Part shown: one piece after another, positions 7,920 to 15,595 of the stretch
How positions within the stretch are numbered: position 1 is the stretch's first letter
Layout: each line of letters starts with the position of its first letter
Assembly (NCBI GenBank): GCA_040376925.1
Contig: JBEIPU010000017.1
Location: forward strand, 1 to 36,738
Source of the DNA: RAM1 sp040376925
GTDB taxonomy: Bacteria; Pseudomonadota; Gammaproteobacteria; Burkholderiales; Burkholderiaceae_C
Direction of reading: 5' to 3'
DNA length: 36,738 nt
Translations under genes and position numbers: made by a program
Notes under the pieces: model-generated
What the model saw: the letters and a program-made list of their open reading frames with translations, nothing else
What the model was told of the DNA's origin: nothing
Databases searched by the model: none

Positions 7920-8489
7920 TCAGCGCGCGCCCGCCGCCCGCAGCATGCGCACCACCTCGGCCTGGCCCCTGCGCTGCGCCAGCTGCAAGGCCGACGCGCC
8001 CTCACGGTCACGCGCGTGTACGTCGCTGCCGCTCGCGATCAGCAGCCGCACGATCTCGCGGTGCGCCGGGCCGTCGGTGCCCAGCACAATCGCCTCCAGC
8101 AGGGCCGTCCAGCCCAGGTTGTTGACGTGGTGAACGTCGATGGCCGTGCCCAGCAGCACGCGCACCGTGTCCACATGACCGCGGTAGGCCGGCCCCATCA
8201 GGGCGGTGCTGCCATAGCGGTTGAGTGACTTCAGGTCTGCGCCCGCCGCGAGCGCAGCTTGTACCAGCGCCGTGTGCCCGTTGCGTGCCGCGATCAGGAA
8301 GGCGGTGTCCTGCTGCGCGTCGCGCGCGTTCACGTCGGCCCCACGTGCCAGCAGCGCCTGGAAGGCCGGCGCGTCGTTGCGATCAGCGGCGGCGCGCAGT
8401 GCTGCATCTACTTCGCGCTCCGCGCCCACAGCAGGCAGCCCGCACAGCAGGGCGGTCACCACCAACAACCAGACCTTGATCAGGCGCAC
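7920..8489 (-). CDS. ankyrin-repeat protein with export signal
   Basis: A 189-residue protein. The GTG at 8489 gives a signal peptide (VRLIKVWLLVVTALLCGLPAVGA), so a periplasmic or exported location is likely. About five ankyrin repeats follow, recognisable from phrases such as ALLARGADVNARDAQQDTAF, AARNGHTALVQAALAAGADL and LLIASGSDVHARDREGASAL. Ankyrin repeats mediate protein-protein contacts; no enzymatic motif is present. The longer upstream reading frame overlaps the DUF4256 gene and was not used. It lies 13 bases after the DUF4256 stop and is the last gene of a three-gene leftward operon. Confidence 0.85.
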   Translation of the reverse strand: MRLIKVWLLVVTALLCGLPAVGAEREVDAALRAAADRNDAPAFQALLARGADVNARDAQQDTAFLIAARNGHTALVQAALAAGADLKSLNRYGSTALMGPAYRGHVDTVRVLLGTAIDVHHVNNLGWTALLEAIVLGTDGPAHREIVRLLIASGSDVHARDREGASALQLAQRRGQAEVVRMLRAAGAR

Positions 8490-8502
8490 AGGCAAGCCCG
8501 CC

Positions 8503-9048
8503 TTACACGCGCAGCACGCCGCGAAAGCCCCGCGCCGCGTAGTACGACTGCACACCGTTGTGATAGACGAACACGCGGCCATAGCGCCAGTCGCAAAACA
8601 GTGCGCCGCCCAGTGCCCGCACGTCCTTGGGCGTGGCGATCCAGCTGGACGTCTTGGCATCGAAGGTGCCCAGCGTTTGCAGGGCGCGGTATTGTTCCTC
8701 GCCCATCATCTCAACCCCCATGTCTGCGGCCATGTCCACGGCGGCGCCGGCGGGCTTGTTTTCTTTGCGCGCGTCCAGCGCGGCGCGGTCATAGCACAGG
8801 CTGCGCCGGCCCGTGGGGCTTTCGGCTGAGCAATCGGCAAAGGTGATTTCACCAGTGGCCTTGTCTCGCCCGATCACGTCGGGCTCGCCGCCGGTGTCTT
8901 CCATCGCCTGCAGCGTTTTCAGCGCTTTTGCGTTGCTTTCGATGCGCGCCTGCACCTCGGCCCAGGCGACGCCCTTGTGCCGCGTCATGTGCTTGTCAAA
9001 GCGCGTCTTCAGCGTTTGCAGCAGTGCATTGCGTTCGGTGGTTTTCAT
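8503..9048 (-). CDS. DUF4256 family protein
   Basis: A 181-residue protein covering the whole DUF4256 domain. The family signature is plain: GEEQYRALQTLGTFDAKTSS, then WIATPKDVRALGGALFCDWR, then VFVYHNGVQSYYAARGFRG at the C terminus. The molecular function of the family is not established. The ATG at 9048 is preceded by AAAGGAG with good spacing. It sits between the MBL-fold hydrolase and the ankyrin gene, 13 bases from each, so the three are probably co-transcribed. Confidence 0.9.
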   Translation of the reverse strand: MKTTERNALLQTLKTRFDKHMTRHKGVAWAEVQARIESNAKALKTLQAMEDTGGEPDVIGRDKATGEITFADCSAESPTGRRSLCYDRAALDARKENKPAGAAVDMAADMGVEMMGEEQYRALQTLGTFDAKTSSWIATPKDVRALGGALFCDWRYGRVFVYHNGVQSYYAARGFRGVLRV

Positions 9049-9061
9049 GGTCTGTGCTCCT

Positions 9062-10147
9062 TTACTTCAGGCCTTCCCACCACTTGCGGTTCTCGCGTGG
9101 CTTGCCCAGCGTGAGCACCTCGCCAATCTCGGGCGTGGCCAGGTTGATGCCGCGTTGCTGGGCCAGTGCGGCCACGCGTTCCAGCGGGTCTTTCCAGGTG
9201 TGAAAGGCCAGGTCGAAGGTGCTGTTGTGCACCAGGTACAGCGTGCGTGCGCCCAGGTCCTGGAAGGCCTGCACGGTTTCTTCCGGGCTCATGTGAACGG
9301 TGGGCCAGTAGCTGTCGTAGGCGCCGTTTTCCATCAGGGCAATGTCGATGGGGCCGAGCTTCTGCGCAATCTCCTTGAAGCCAGGAAAGTAGCCCGTGTC
9401 GCCGCTGTAGAAGATGCGCTCGTTGCCGCTCTTGAGCGCCCACGACGCCCACAGCGTCTTGTTGCGGTCCCACAGGGTGCGGCCCGAGAAGTGTTGGGCC
9501 GGCGCCGCCGTCACCGTCAAGTCGCCCCACTGGCGTTCCTGCCACCAGTCCATCTCTTCAATCCTGTCTGCGGGCACGCCCCAGTCACGCAGGCGCTGGC
9601 CCACGCCCAGCGGGACGAAGTAGCGTTGCACGCGGTCCTTCAGCGCTTCGATGGTGGGCACGTCCAGATGGTCGTAGTGGTCGTGCGACAGCACCAGGCC
9701 TTCAATGGGCGGCACGTCGGCCAGCGCGACGGGTGGCGCATGAAAGCGCATCGGTCCGGCCCACGACACCGGCGACACGCGCTGGCCGAATACTGGGTCA
9801 ATCAGCCACCATTTGCCGCGCAGCTTGAGCAGATGCGACGAATGGCCCAGGCGGATGATGTGGTTGGATGTGCCGTCCAGCGCGGCCAGCGCCGAGCGGT
9901 CCAGCATGCGCACGGGGATCGGGTCCACCGGCACGGTGCCGTTTTTCTTCTCCAGCAGCAGTCGCGACCAGATGTCCCAGGTCGATCGGTGCGGTTTGGC
10001 GTTGGGGTTGGGCGGGTTCTGGAAGGTGCAGTCGGCGGGCGCGAACTGCGGTGATTTGGCGATGCGCGAGTCGCAGTCCTGGGCCACTGCAGGCATGGAC
10101 AGCAGGGCGAACAGCAGCGGCAGTGTCTGCCGGGCGAAACGTTTCAT
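9062..10147 (-). CDS. exported MBL-fold metallo-hydrolase (NAPE-PLD/UlaG-like)
   Basis: A 361-residue metallo-beta-lactamase-fold protein. The N terminus (MKRFARQTLPLLFALLSMPAVA-QDC) is a signal peptide, so it acts in the periplasm. The di-metal motif HDHYDH is at residues 155-160. Later ligands are seen in APAQHFSGR and IFYSGDTGYF, and in YLVHNSTFDLAFHTW near the C terminus. The order and the WLIDPVFGQRVSP segment resemble the lactamase_B_2 group that includes N-acyl-phosphatidylethanolamine phospholipase D-like enzymes. The substrate here is unknown. It heads the leftward operon with DUF4256 and ankyrin genes. The longer upstream frame (to 10330) would destroy the signal peptide. Confidence 0.88.
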   Translation of the reverse strand: MKRFARQTLPLLFALLSMPAVAQDCDSRIAKSPQFAPADCTFQNPPNPNAKPHRSTWDIWSRLLLEKKNGTVPVDPIPVRMLDRSALAALDGTSNHIIRLGHSSHLLKLRGKWWLIDPVFGQRVSPVSWAGPMRFHAPPVALADVPPIEGLVLSHDHYDHLDVPTIEALKDRVQRYFVPLGVGQRLRDWGVPADRIEEMDWWQERQWGDLTVTAAPAQHFSGRTLWDRNKTLWASWALKSGNERIFYSGDTGYFPGFKEIAQKLGPIDIALMENGAYDSYWPTVHMSPEETVQAFQDLGARTLYLVHNSTFDLAFHTWKDPLERVAALAQQRGINLATPEIGEVLTLGKPRENRKWWEGLK

Positions 10148-10254
10148 GAGGGCCCCAGAAGATGACCGGCGAACTTTAGCGTACCCCTGACAACCCTCAC
10201 ACGCGCCGGGCATCTGCGGTGCTAACCTCGTCGCGCACTTTGGAGACAAACACC

Positions 10255-11232
10255 GTGAACAAAAGACACCTGCTGTGCGCGAGCGCGCTCGCCCTGACCG
10301 GCCTGATGGGCACAGGCCTGGCGCAGGCACAGACCTTCCCGCCGGCCAAGCCCATCACCCTGGTTGTGGGCTTTGCGCCCGGCGGCGCGGCCGACGCAGC
10401 CGCGCGGCTCATTGCCAAGAAGCTGGGCGAGAACATCAACCAGACCGTGCTGGTGGAAAACAAGGCCGGCGCGGGCGGCAACATTGCGCACCAGCAGGTG
10501 GCTGCCGGCCCCGCCGACGGCACCATGCTGCTGCTGGGCTCCATCGGCCCGCTGACGATTGCGCCGCACATGATGAAGCTGGCCTACGACCCGTTCAAGG
10601 ATCTGGCGCCCGTGTCGGGTGGCGTGAACTTCCCCAACCTGCTGGTGGTGCACCCGGGTGCGGGCATCAAGAACATGGCGGACTTTCTGGCCGCCGCCAA
10701 AAAGGGGCCCAACGCCGTGTCATATGCGTCCACGGGCAACGGCTCGGCGTCGCACCTGGCGGGCGAGCTGTTTGCCGCGCGCACCGGCACCGAGATGCTG
10801 CATGTGCCGTATCGCGGCGGCGCGCCGGCCATGAACGATCTGCTGGCGGGGCGCTTTACCGGCTACTTCTCGGCGCCGCCCACGTCGCTGCCGCATGTGG
10901 AGGCGGGCAAGCTCGTCCCGCTGGCCACCACCGGCCTGACGCGCCCGGCCTACATGCCCAACATTCCCACCGTGGCCGAGTCCGGCCTGCCGGGGTTTGA
11001 GGCACTGAACTGGTATGCGTTCGTGATGTCCAGCAAGGTGCCCGCGGCCATGCTGGATCGCTACAACGTGGAGATCGTGAAAGTGCTGAACGATCCCGGT
11101 GTGCGCGACGCGCTGACCAAGCACGGCCTGTCGGCCCACCCCACCAGCCGCGCCGAGCTGCTGGACTTCATGCAGAAGGAGTCGGTCAAGTGGGAGAAGA
11201 TCGTGAAGGACCGCAACGTCAAGCCGGAATAA
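10255..11232 (+). CDS. Bug/TctC-type periplasmic solute-binding receptor (third copy)
   Basis: A 325-residue Bug-family receptor. The start is GTG at 10255 (VNKRHLLCASALALTG), preceded by TTGGAGAC; an upstream in-frame ATG at 10219 would add a non-signal extension. The signal peptide ends near GLAQA-QTFP. Typical blocks are ITLVVGFAPGGAADAAARLI, VLVENKAGAGGNIAHQQVA, and LHVPYRGGAPAMNDLLAGRF. It is divergent from the MBL-fold operon and stands alone, with no transporter membrane genes nearby. It shows more textbook family motifs than the receptor at 5915-6892. Confidence 0.93.
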   Translation: MNKRHLLCASALALTGLMGTGLAQAQTFPPAKPITLVVGFAPGGAADAAARLIAKKLGENINQTVLVENKAGAGGNIAHQQVAAGPADGTMLLLGSIGPLTIAPHMMKLAYDPFKDLAPVSGGVNFPNLLVVHPGAGIKNMADFLAAAKKGPNAVSYASTGNGSASHLAGELFAARTGTEMLHVPYRGGAPAMNDLLAGRFTGYFSAPPTSLPHVEAGKLVPLATTGLTRPAYMPNIPTVAESGLPGFEALNWYAFVMSSKVPAAMLDRYNVEIVKVLNDPGVRDALTKHGLSAHPTSRAELLDFMQKESVKWEKIVKDRNVKPE

Positions 11233-11257
11233 CTGGCGCGGGGCAGGCCCCAAGCCT

Positions 11258-12226
11258 TCAGTTGCGGAAGTTCTGCGTGGCCATGAGCCCGTGCCGGCCC
11301 GCGTCCACGATGCCGATGCCCACGCGGCCGAACGCCGGGCGCAGGATGTTGGCGCGATGGCCGGGTGAATTCATGAGCCCCTGGTGCGCCTGTGCCAGTG
11401 TGGGCGCATGCGCCAGGTTTTCCCCCGCGGCCAGGTAAGACACGCGGGCGTCGCGCATGCGGCCGAAAGCGTCCTTGCCCTCGGGCGACCCGTGCGAAAA
11501 ATACCTCCGTGCCAGCATGTCCCGCGAATGGGCGCGAGCCACTTCGGTCAGCTCAGGGTCCGCGCGCAGGGGCGCCAGGCCCTCCTTGGCGCGCTCCTGG
11601 TTCACCAGTTCCAGCATCTGCTGCTCCAGCGCCGGCTGGGCGGGCGCGTTGGCCACGGTGTAGCCCAACTGGACGCTCTGGCGTGCACTGGGGCTGGCGG
11701 GCGTGGGTGCCAGCGTCTGACTCACCGCGCCCTGGAATACCGGGGCCAGCATGTCCACCAGCCGCTGCGCCGGCCGGGCCAGATACGAGGCCGCCACGCT
11801 CTCGCGTGCCGCAGCGACCAACCCCGGGGGCTCGGGCAAGGCCAGCAGGATCAGCGCCACGATCACGGCGTTCACACCGCCCTGCACCAGGCCCGGCGCC
11901 AGGCCCAGCAGGCGGTTGATGATGTGCGCATGGCCCGCAGCGGGCAGGGCGGCTGCCAACGCCGCAGCCAACGTGCCCAGGATCAGCTGCACAACCACCC
12001 ACACCGCCAGGAAAGCCACCGGCAAAGACCAGGTGGCGCTCAGCGATGTGTGGCGCTCCAGCTGGTCCGCAAGCCAGCCGTAGCAGACAAATGCCGCGAG
12101 CAGGCTTGCGGCCAGCACCAGCAGGTCCAGCACGCCCCAGACAAAGCCCTTGCGCCAACCGTTCAGAACGCCCAGCAGGACGATCACGGCAAGCAGCAGG
12201 TCGATGAGGTTGAAGGCCGTACTCAT
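11258..12226 (-). CDS. CvpA-like membrane domain fused to a CAP/SCP domain
   Basis: A 322-residue two-part protein. Residues 1 to about 165 form a CvpA-type membrane domain with four hydrophobic segments, opening with NLIDLLLAVIVLLGVLNGWRKG. After a linker of about 30 residues, the C-terminal part (about 190-322) is a CAP/SCP (PR-1-like) domain: LVNQERAKEGLAPLRADPEL, AHSRDMLARRYFSHGSPEG, AGENLAHA, and GHRANILRPAFGRVGIG. The conserved His and Glu of the CAP cavity are present. The CAP domain should face the periplasm. The function is unproven; CvpA proteins are linked to envelope homeostasis and colicin V export. Confidence 0.9.
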   Translation of the reverse strand: MSTAFNLIDLLLAVIVLLGVLNGWRKGFVWGVLDLLVLAASLLAAFVCYGWLADQLERHTSLSATWSLPVAFLAVWVVVQLILGTLAAALAAALPAAGHAHIINRLLGLAPGLVQGGVNAVIVALILLALPEPPGLVAAARESVAASYLARPAQRLVDMLAPVFQGAVSQTLAPTPASPSARQSVQLGYTVANAPAQPALEQQMLELVNQERAKEGLAPLRADPELTEVARAHSRDMLARRYFSHGSPEGKDAFGRMRDARVSYLAAGENLAHAPTLAQAHQGLMNSPGHRANILRPAFGRVGIGIVDAGRHGLMATQNFRN

Positions 12227-12294
12227 GCTGCCTGGCAGCTTAGCCGCGTGCTGCGGCCCGGCGTGTCAGCCAACGCCGCATTGGGCATTGCGGC

Positions 12295-14148
12295 TCAGGC
12301 TGCAGCGTCTTCAGGCGCGGCGTCTTCCTCGCCCAGGAAGCCGCCGCTCTGGTGCGCCCACAGCCGTGCATACAGCCCGCCCTGGGCCAGCAGGCTGCGG
12401 TGGTCGCCTTGCTCCACGATGCGGCCGGCGTCCAGCACGATGAGGCGGTCCATGGCGGCGATGGTGGACAGCCGGTGCGCAATGGCGATCACCGTCTTGC
12501 CCTGCATCAGGGTGTTCAGGCTGGCCTGGATGGCGGCTTCCACTTCGGAGTCGAGCGCGCTGGTGGCTTCGTCCAGCAGCAGGATGGGTGCGTCTTTCAG
12601 CATGACGCGCGCAATCGCAATGCGCTGGCGCTGCCCGCCCGATAGCTTGACGCCGCGCTCGCCCACGTGGGCGTCGTAGCCGGTGCGGCCCTGCAGGTCA
12701 GTCAGGTGGCCGATGAAGTCGTGCGCCTCGGCGCGCCGGGCGGCGGCGATCATCGCATCGTCGCCCGCGTCGGGGCGGCCGTACAGGATGTTGTCGCGCA
12801 TGGACCGGTGCAGCAGCGATGTGTCTTGCGTGACCATGCCGATGTGGCTGCGCAGGCTGTCCTGCGTCACCCGGGCGATGTCCTGCCCGTCGATCAGGAT
12901 GCGACCGCCGTCCAGGTCATGAAAGCGCAGCAGCAGGTTCACCAGCGTGGACTTGCCCGCGCCCGAGCGGCCGATCAGGCCGATCTTTTCGCCGGGGCGC
13001 ACGGTCAGGCTCAGGTCGTTGATGACGGGCTTGCCCTTGCCGTAGCTGAAGGTGGCATGGTCAAAGCGCACCTCGCCGCGCGGCACGGCCAAGGTCTTGG
13101 CACCCGGGGCATCCACCACGGCGCGCGGTCGCGTCAGCGTGCTGATGCCGTCCTGCACGGTGCCGATGTTTTCAAACAGCGAGGTCATCTCCCACATGAT
13201 CCAGTGCGACATGCCGCTGATGCGCAGCGCCATGGCAATCACCGCGGCTACCGCGCCCGTGCCCACCTGGCCCTGTGTCCACAGCCACAGGGCCGAGCCG
13301 CCCACGGCCATGATCAGGCCCACCACCAGTGTGTGGTTGACGATCTCGAACAGGCTCACCAGTCGCATCTGTGCATAGCCCGTGGCCATGAATTCCTGCA
13401 TGGCGGCGCGGGCGAAGTGAGCCTCGCGGTGGGTGTGCGAGAACAGCTTGACGGTGGAGATGTTGGTGTACGCGTCGGTGATGCGCCCGGTCATCATGGA
13501 GCGCGCGTCGGCCTGCGCCTTGCCGATGCGGCCCAGCCGCGGCACGAAGTAAACAACCGAGGCGCCATACAGCACCAGCCAGCCCATGAAGGGCCAGATC
13601 AGGCGAAGGTCAAAACCGCCGGCCAGCGCCACGATGGTGATGAAGTACACGCCAATGCCGATCAGCACGTCGGTGCTGGTGAAGATCATCTCGCGCACCG
13701 ACAGCGCGGTCTGCATGACCTTGGTGGTGATGCGCCCGGCGAATTCGTCGCTGTAAAAGGCCATGCTCTGGCCCAGCATCAGGCGGTGGAAGTTCCAGCG
13801 CAGGCGCAACGGGAAATTGATGGCCAGCGTCTGGTGCTTCACGATGGTCTGCAGCGCGATCACGAGCGTGCTGGCCAGCAGCACGCCACCCAGCAGCCAC
13901 AGCATGGGGCCCTGTTCGGCCCACAGGTTGGCTGGCTGCACGCGGCCCAGCCAGTCCACCACGTAGCCCAGCATGGCGAACAGGAAGGCTTCATAGGCCG
14001 CAATGATCGCGCTCAGCGCCGCCAGCGACGCGATGTAGCCGCGCAGGCCGGCGGTACAGGCCCAGACAAAGGCAAAAAAGCCCTTGGGGGGCAGCGCGGG
14101 CTCGGCTTCGGGATAAGGGGGGAGGAGTTTTTCGAAAAGGCGGAACAA
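12295..14148 (-). CDS. ABC exporter half-transporter, permease fused to ATPase (MsbA-like)
   Basis: A 617-residue type IV ABC exporter. The N-terminal transmembrane domain of about 330 residues shows several hydrophobic helices. The nucleotide-binding domain follows, with Walker A IGRSGAGKST, the Q-loop region MVTQDTSLLH, signature LSGGQRQRIA, Walker B ILLLDEATSALD and the switch His in IAIAHRLST. It is expected to work as a homodimer in the inner membrane. The substrate cannot be told from sequence; lipid-like or drug-like compounds are typical. The gene stands between the CvpA-CAP gene (68-bp gap) and the toxin-antitoxin pair, all leftward. Confidence 0.94.
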   Translation of the reverse strand: MFRLFEKLLPPYPEAEPALPPKGFFAFVWACTAGLRGYIASLAALSAIIAAYEAFLFAMLGYVVDWLGRVQPANLWAEQGPMLWLLGGVLLASTLVIALQTIVKHQTLAINFPLRLRWNFHRLMLGQSMAFYSDEFAGRITTKVMQTALSVREMIFTSTDVLIGIGVYFITIVALAGGFDLRLIWPFMGWLVLYGASVVYFVPRLGRIGKAQADARSMMTGRITDAYTNISTVKLFSHTHREAHFARAAMQEFMATGYAQMRLVSLFEIVNHTLVVGLIMAVGGSALWLWTQGQVGTGAVAAVIAMALRISGMSHWIMWEMTSLFENIGTVQDGISTLTRPRAVVDAPGAKTLAVPRGEVRFDHATFSYGKGKPVINDLSLTVRPGEKIGLIGRSGAGKSTLVNLLLRFHDLDGGRILIDGQDIARVTQDSLRSHIGMVTQDTSLLHRSMRDNILYGRPDAGDDAMIAAARRAEAHDFIGHLTDLQGRTGYDAHVGERGVKLSGGQRQRIAIARVMLKDAPILLLDEATSALDSEVEAAIQASLNTLMQGKTVIAIAHRLSTIAAMDRLIVLDAGRIVEQGDHRSLLAQGGLYARLWAHQSGGFLGEEDAAPEDAAA

Positions 14149-14174
14149 AAGTCAGGGCTCCGGCATGGGGTGCC

Positions 14175-14444
14175 TTATTTGCTGAGGACGGCTTGCCTCA
14201 AGATGGCGTTGACGCGTGTTTGCCAGCCCGCGCCGCTGGCGCGCAGGGCAGCAAGCAGGTCAGGGTCCAGGCGCAGCTTGACGGCTTGCTTGGTGGTGGT
14301 GGATACGCTGCCGGGCGGGCGCCCGCGCCGTGCGGCGCGGGCCATGATCTCTTCGGGGGGGTGGATGCGTGCGTATTCGCCGCGTTGGGCCTGACGGATG
14401 GACTCGAGCAAGTCCTCCTGGAACTGTTTAATTTCTGGATCCAT
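14175..14444 (-). CDS. BrnA-type antitoxin
   Basis: An 89-residue DNA-binding antitoxin. The C-terminal half carries the BrnA-family pattern: KQAVKLRLDPDLLAALRASG, then AGWQTRVNAILRQAV. The N-terminal half (EIKQFQEDLLESIRQAQRGE) is helical and probably contacts the toxin. The ATG at 14444 has an excellent AAGGAGG upstream, which decides the start. The frame is open further upstream only because of a frameshift in the toxin gene, so a 190-residue read-through product is conceptually possible. Such antitoxins repress their own operon. It overlaps the toxin 3' end by 17 bases. Confidence 0.85.
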   Translation of the reverse strand: MDPEIKQFQEDLLESIRQAQRGEYARIHPPEEIMARAARRGRPPGSVSTTTKQAVKLRLDPDLLAALRASGAGWQTRVNAILRQAVLSK

Positions 14445-14747
14445 CACATACCTCCTTGAGTCGCTTGAGATAGTCGGGCGACAGATTGTCGAACTTTGCT
14501 TTGGCGTAGACCAACAGCAAGACGATTTCTCCCTGGGGGGGCGCAGGAAGTAGATCACCCGGCTGCCGCCTTGCTTGCCCATTCCGCTTCTTGACCACCG
14601 CACTTTCCTCAGGCCCTGCGTGCCGGGAATGACATCCCCTGCATCGGGCGCACCTGCAATCCATTGGACGAATTCTTCCCGCTCATCCTCGTCCCATACC
14701 TGGCTGGCGTACCGCAGGAACAGTGATGTCTCAACCACAGTCAGCAT
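14428..14747 (-). pseudogene. RelE/HigB-type toxin, frameshifted at a homopolymer
   Basis: Reading leftward from 14747, the first 71 residues or so (MLTVVETSLFLRYASQVWDE ... GGSRVIYFLRPP) match RelE/HigB-like mRNA interferases. The matching C-terminal half (QGEIVLLLVYAKAKFDNLSP, ending KEVCDGSRN) lies in a different frame. The two halves join at a run of seven C on the minus strand (14535-14541); one extra C would restore a normal toxin of about 106 residues. As written, the toxin 5' part instead runs into the antitoxin's frame. This could be a sequencing error, a genuine inactivating deletion, or a phase-variable tract. In intact relatives the toxin cleaves mRNA and is neutralised by the adjacent antitoxin. 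Confidence 0.75.
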
Positions 14748-14805
14748 TTATTGTACCCCCTGAAAATCTCGCGTAAGACAAACGGCATCTTTCGGATAGG
14801 CAAAT

Positions 14806-14829
14806 AATACTGTACAAACAAACAGTATT
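14806..14829. promoter_or_regulatory. LexA operator (SOS box) of the imuA operon
   Basis: CTGT-N8-ACAG at 14810-14825 is embedded in a longer perfect palindrome, AATACTGT-N8-ACAGTATT. This is a strong match to the LexA consensus of Beta/Gammaproteobacteria. A plausible -10 (TATTTT, 14826-14831) overlaps its right edge, so LexA binding would block the imuA promoter. The site is also only about 60 bases upstream of the divergent toxin gene. Confidence 0.9.
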
Positions 14830-14842
14830 TTGATCGCAATCT

Positions 14843-15595
14843 GTGTTCCTTTCCCGCCTGTCCGTCGTCCCTTCCTTGTCTGAATCGCCGCATCTCTGGC
14901 AGGCGGATGGGCACGCCATGGGCGACGCTGTTTTGCCCACCGGCCACCCCGCACTCAACGCCCACCTGCCCGGCGGCGGCTGGCCGCTGGACGGCCTGGT
15001 GGAGGTGTTGCAGGCGCAGCCCGGTCTGCATGTGTGGCAGCTGGTGCTGCCCGCGCTGGCGCAGGCGGTGCTGGCGCAGCCCGGCCCGGTCGTGCTGGTG
15101 GGTGCGCCGTTTGAGCCGTTGGGCCCGGCGCTGTCCGCGCAGGGCCTGCCGGGCGAGCGGCTGCTGTGGGTACGCGGTGACAAGCCCGCCGCACGCCTGT
15201 GGGCGGCCGAGCAGGCGCTGCGCTGTGCCGATGTGGTGGCTGTGCTGGCCTGGCTGCCGCAGGCCCGGGCCGACCAGCTGCGTCGCTTGCACCTGGCGGC
15301 GCAGCAGGGCCAGCGCCATCGGCTGCTGTTTGTGTTTCGCACTCCGGCGGCGCAGCATGAATCGTCGCCTGCGCGTCTGCGCCTGCTGCTGCAGGGAACG
15401 GACGCGCTGCAGGTGCGCATCCTCAAACGCCGCGGCCCGCCGGTGGACACACCGGTGCAGCTGCCGGCCCATCCGCCGCGGCTGGCCGCGCTGCTGGCGT
15501 CGCGGCGCCAGCGTTCCACCCCACCGACGGCGCTGCAGCCTCGTTCGCCCACCCTCGTCCAAGCCCATGCACTGGATCGCCCTGTCACCGCCTGA
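14843..15595 (+). CDS. imuA: ImuA, RecA/SulA-like partner of the translesion synthesis cassette
   Basis: A protein of up to 250 residues, first gene of the SOS-controlled imuA-imuB-dnaE2 cassette. The pattern VLPTGHPALNAHLPGGGWPLDGLVEV and the later LFVFRTPAAQHESSPARLRL are typical of proteobacterial ImuA, a RecA-like fold without a full Walker A that assists the mutasome. The start is uncertain: GTG at 14843 would give an almost leaderless mRNA. TTG at 14876 (MSESPHLWQADG) better matches the usual distance to the VLPTGH block, and ATG at 14918 is also possible. It overlaps imuB by 29 bases. The LexA box upstream predicts DNA-damage induction. Confidence 0.9.
   Translation: MFLSRLSVVPSLSESPHLWQADGHAMGDAVLPTGHPALNAHLPGGGWPLDGLVEVLQAQPGLHVWQLVLPALAQAVLAQPGPVVLVGAPFEPLGPALSAQGLPGERLLWVRGDKPAARLWAAEQALRCADVVAVLAWLPQARADQLRRLHLAAQQGQRHRLLFVFRTPAAQHESSPARLRLLLQGTDALQVRILKRRGPPVDTPVQLPAHPPRLAALLASRRQRSTPPTALQPRSPTLVQAHALDRPVTA

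Noticed and set aside
12667..14394. 575-codon plus-strand open frame
   Set aside because: Antisense to the ABC exporter, which has all Walker and signature motifs; the shadow has none.
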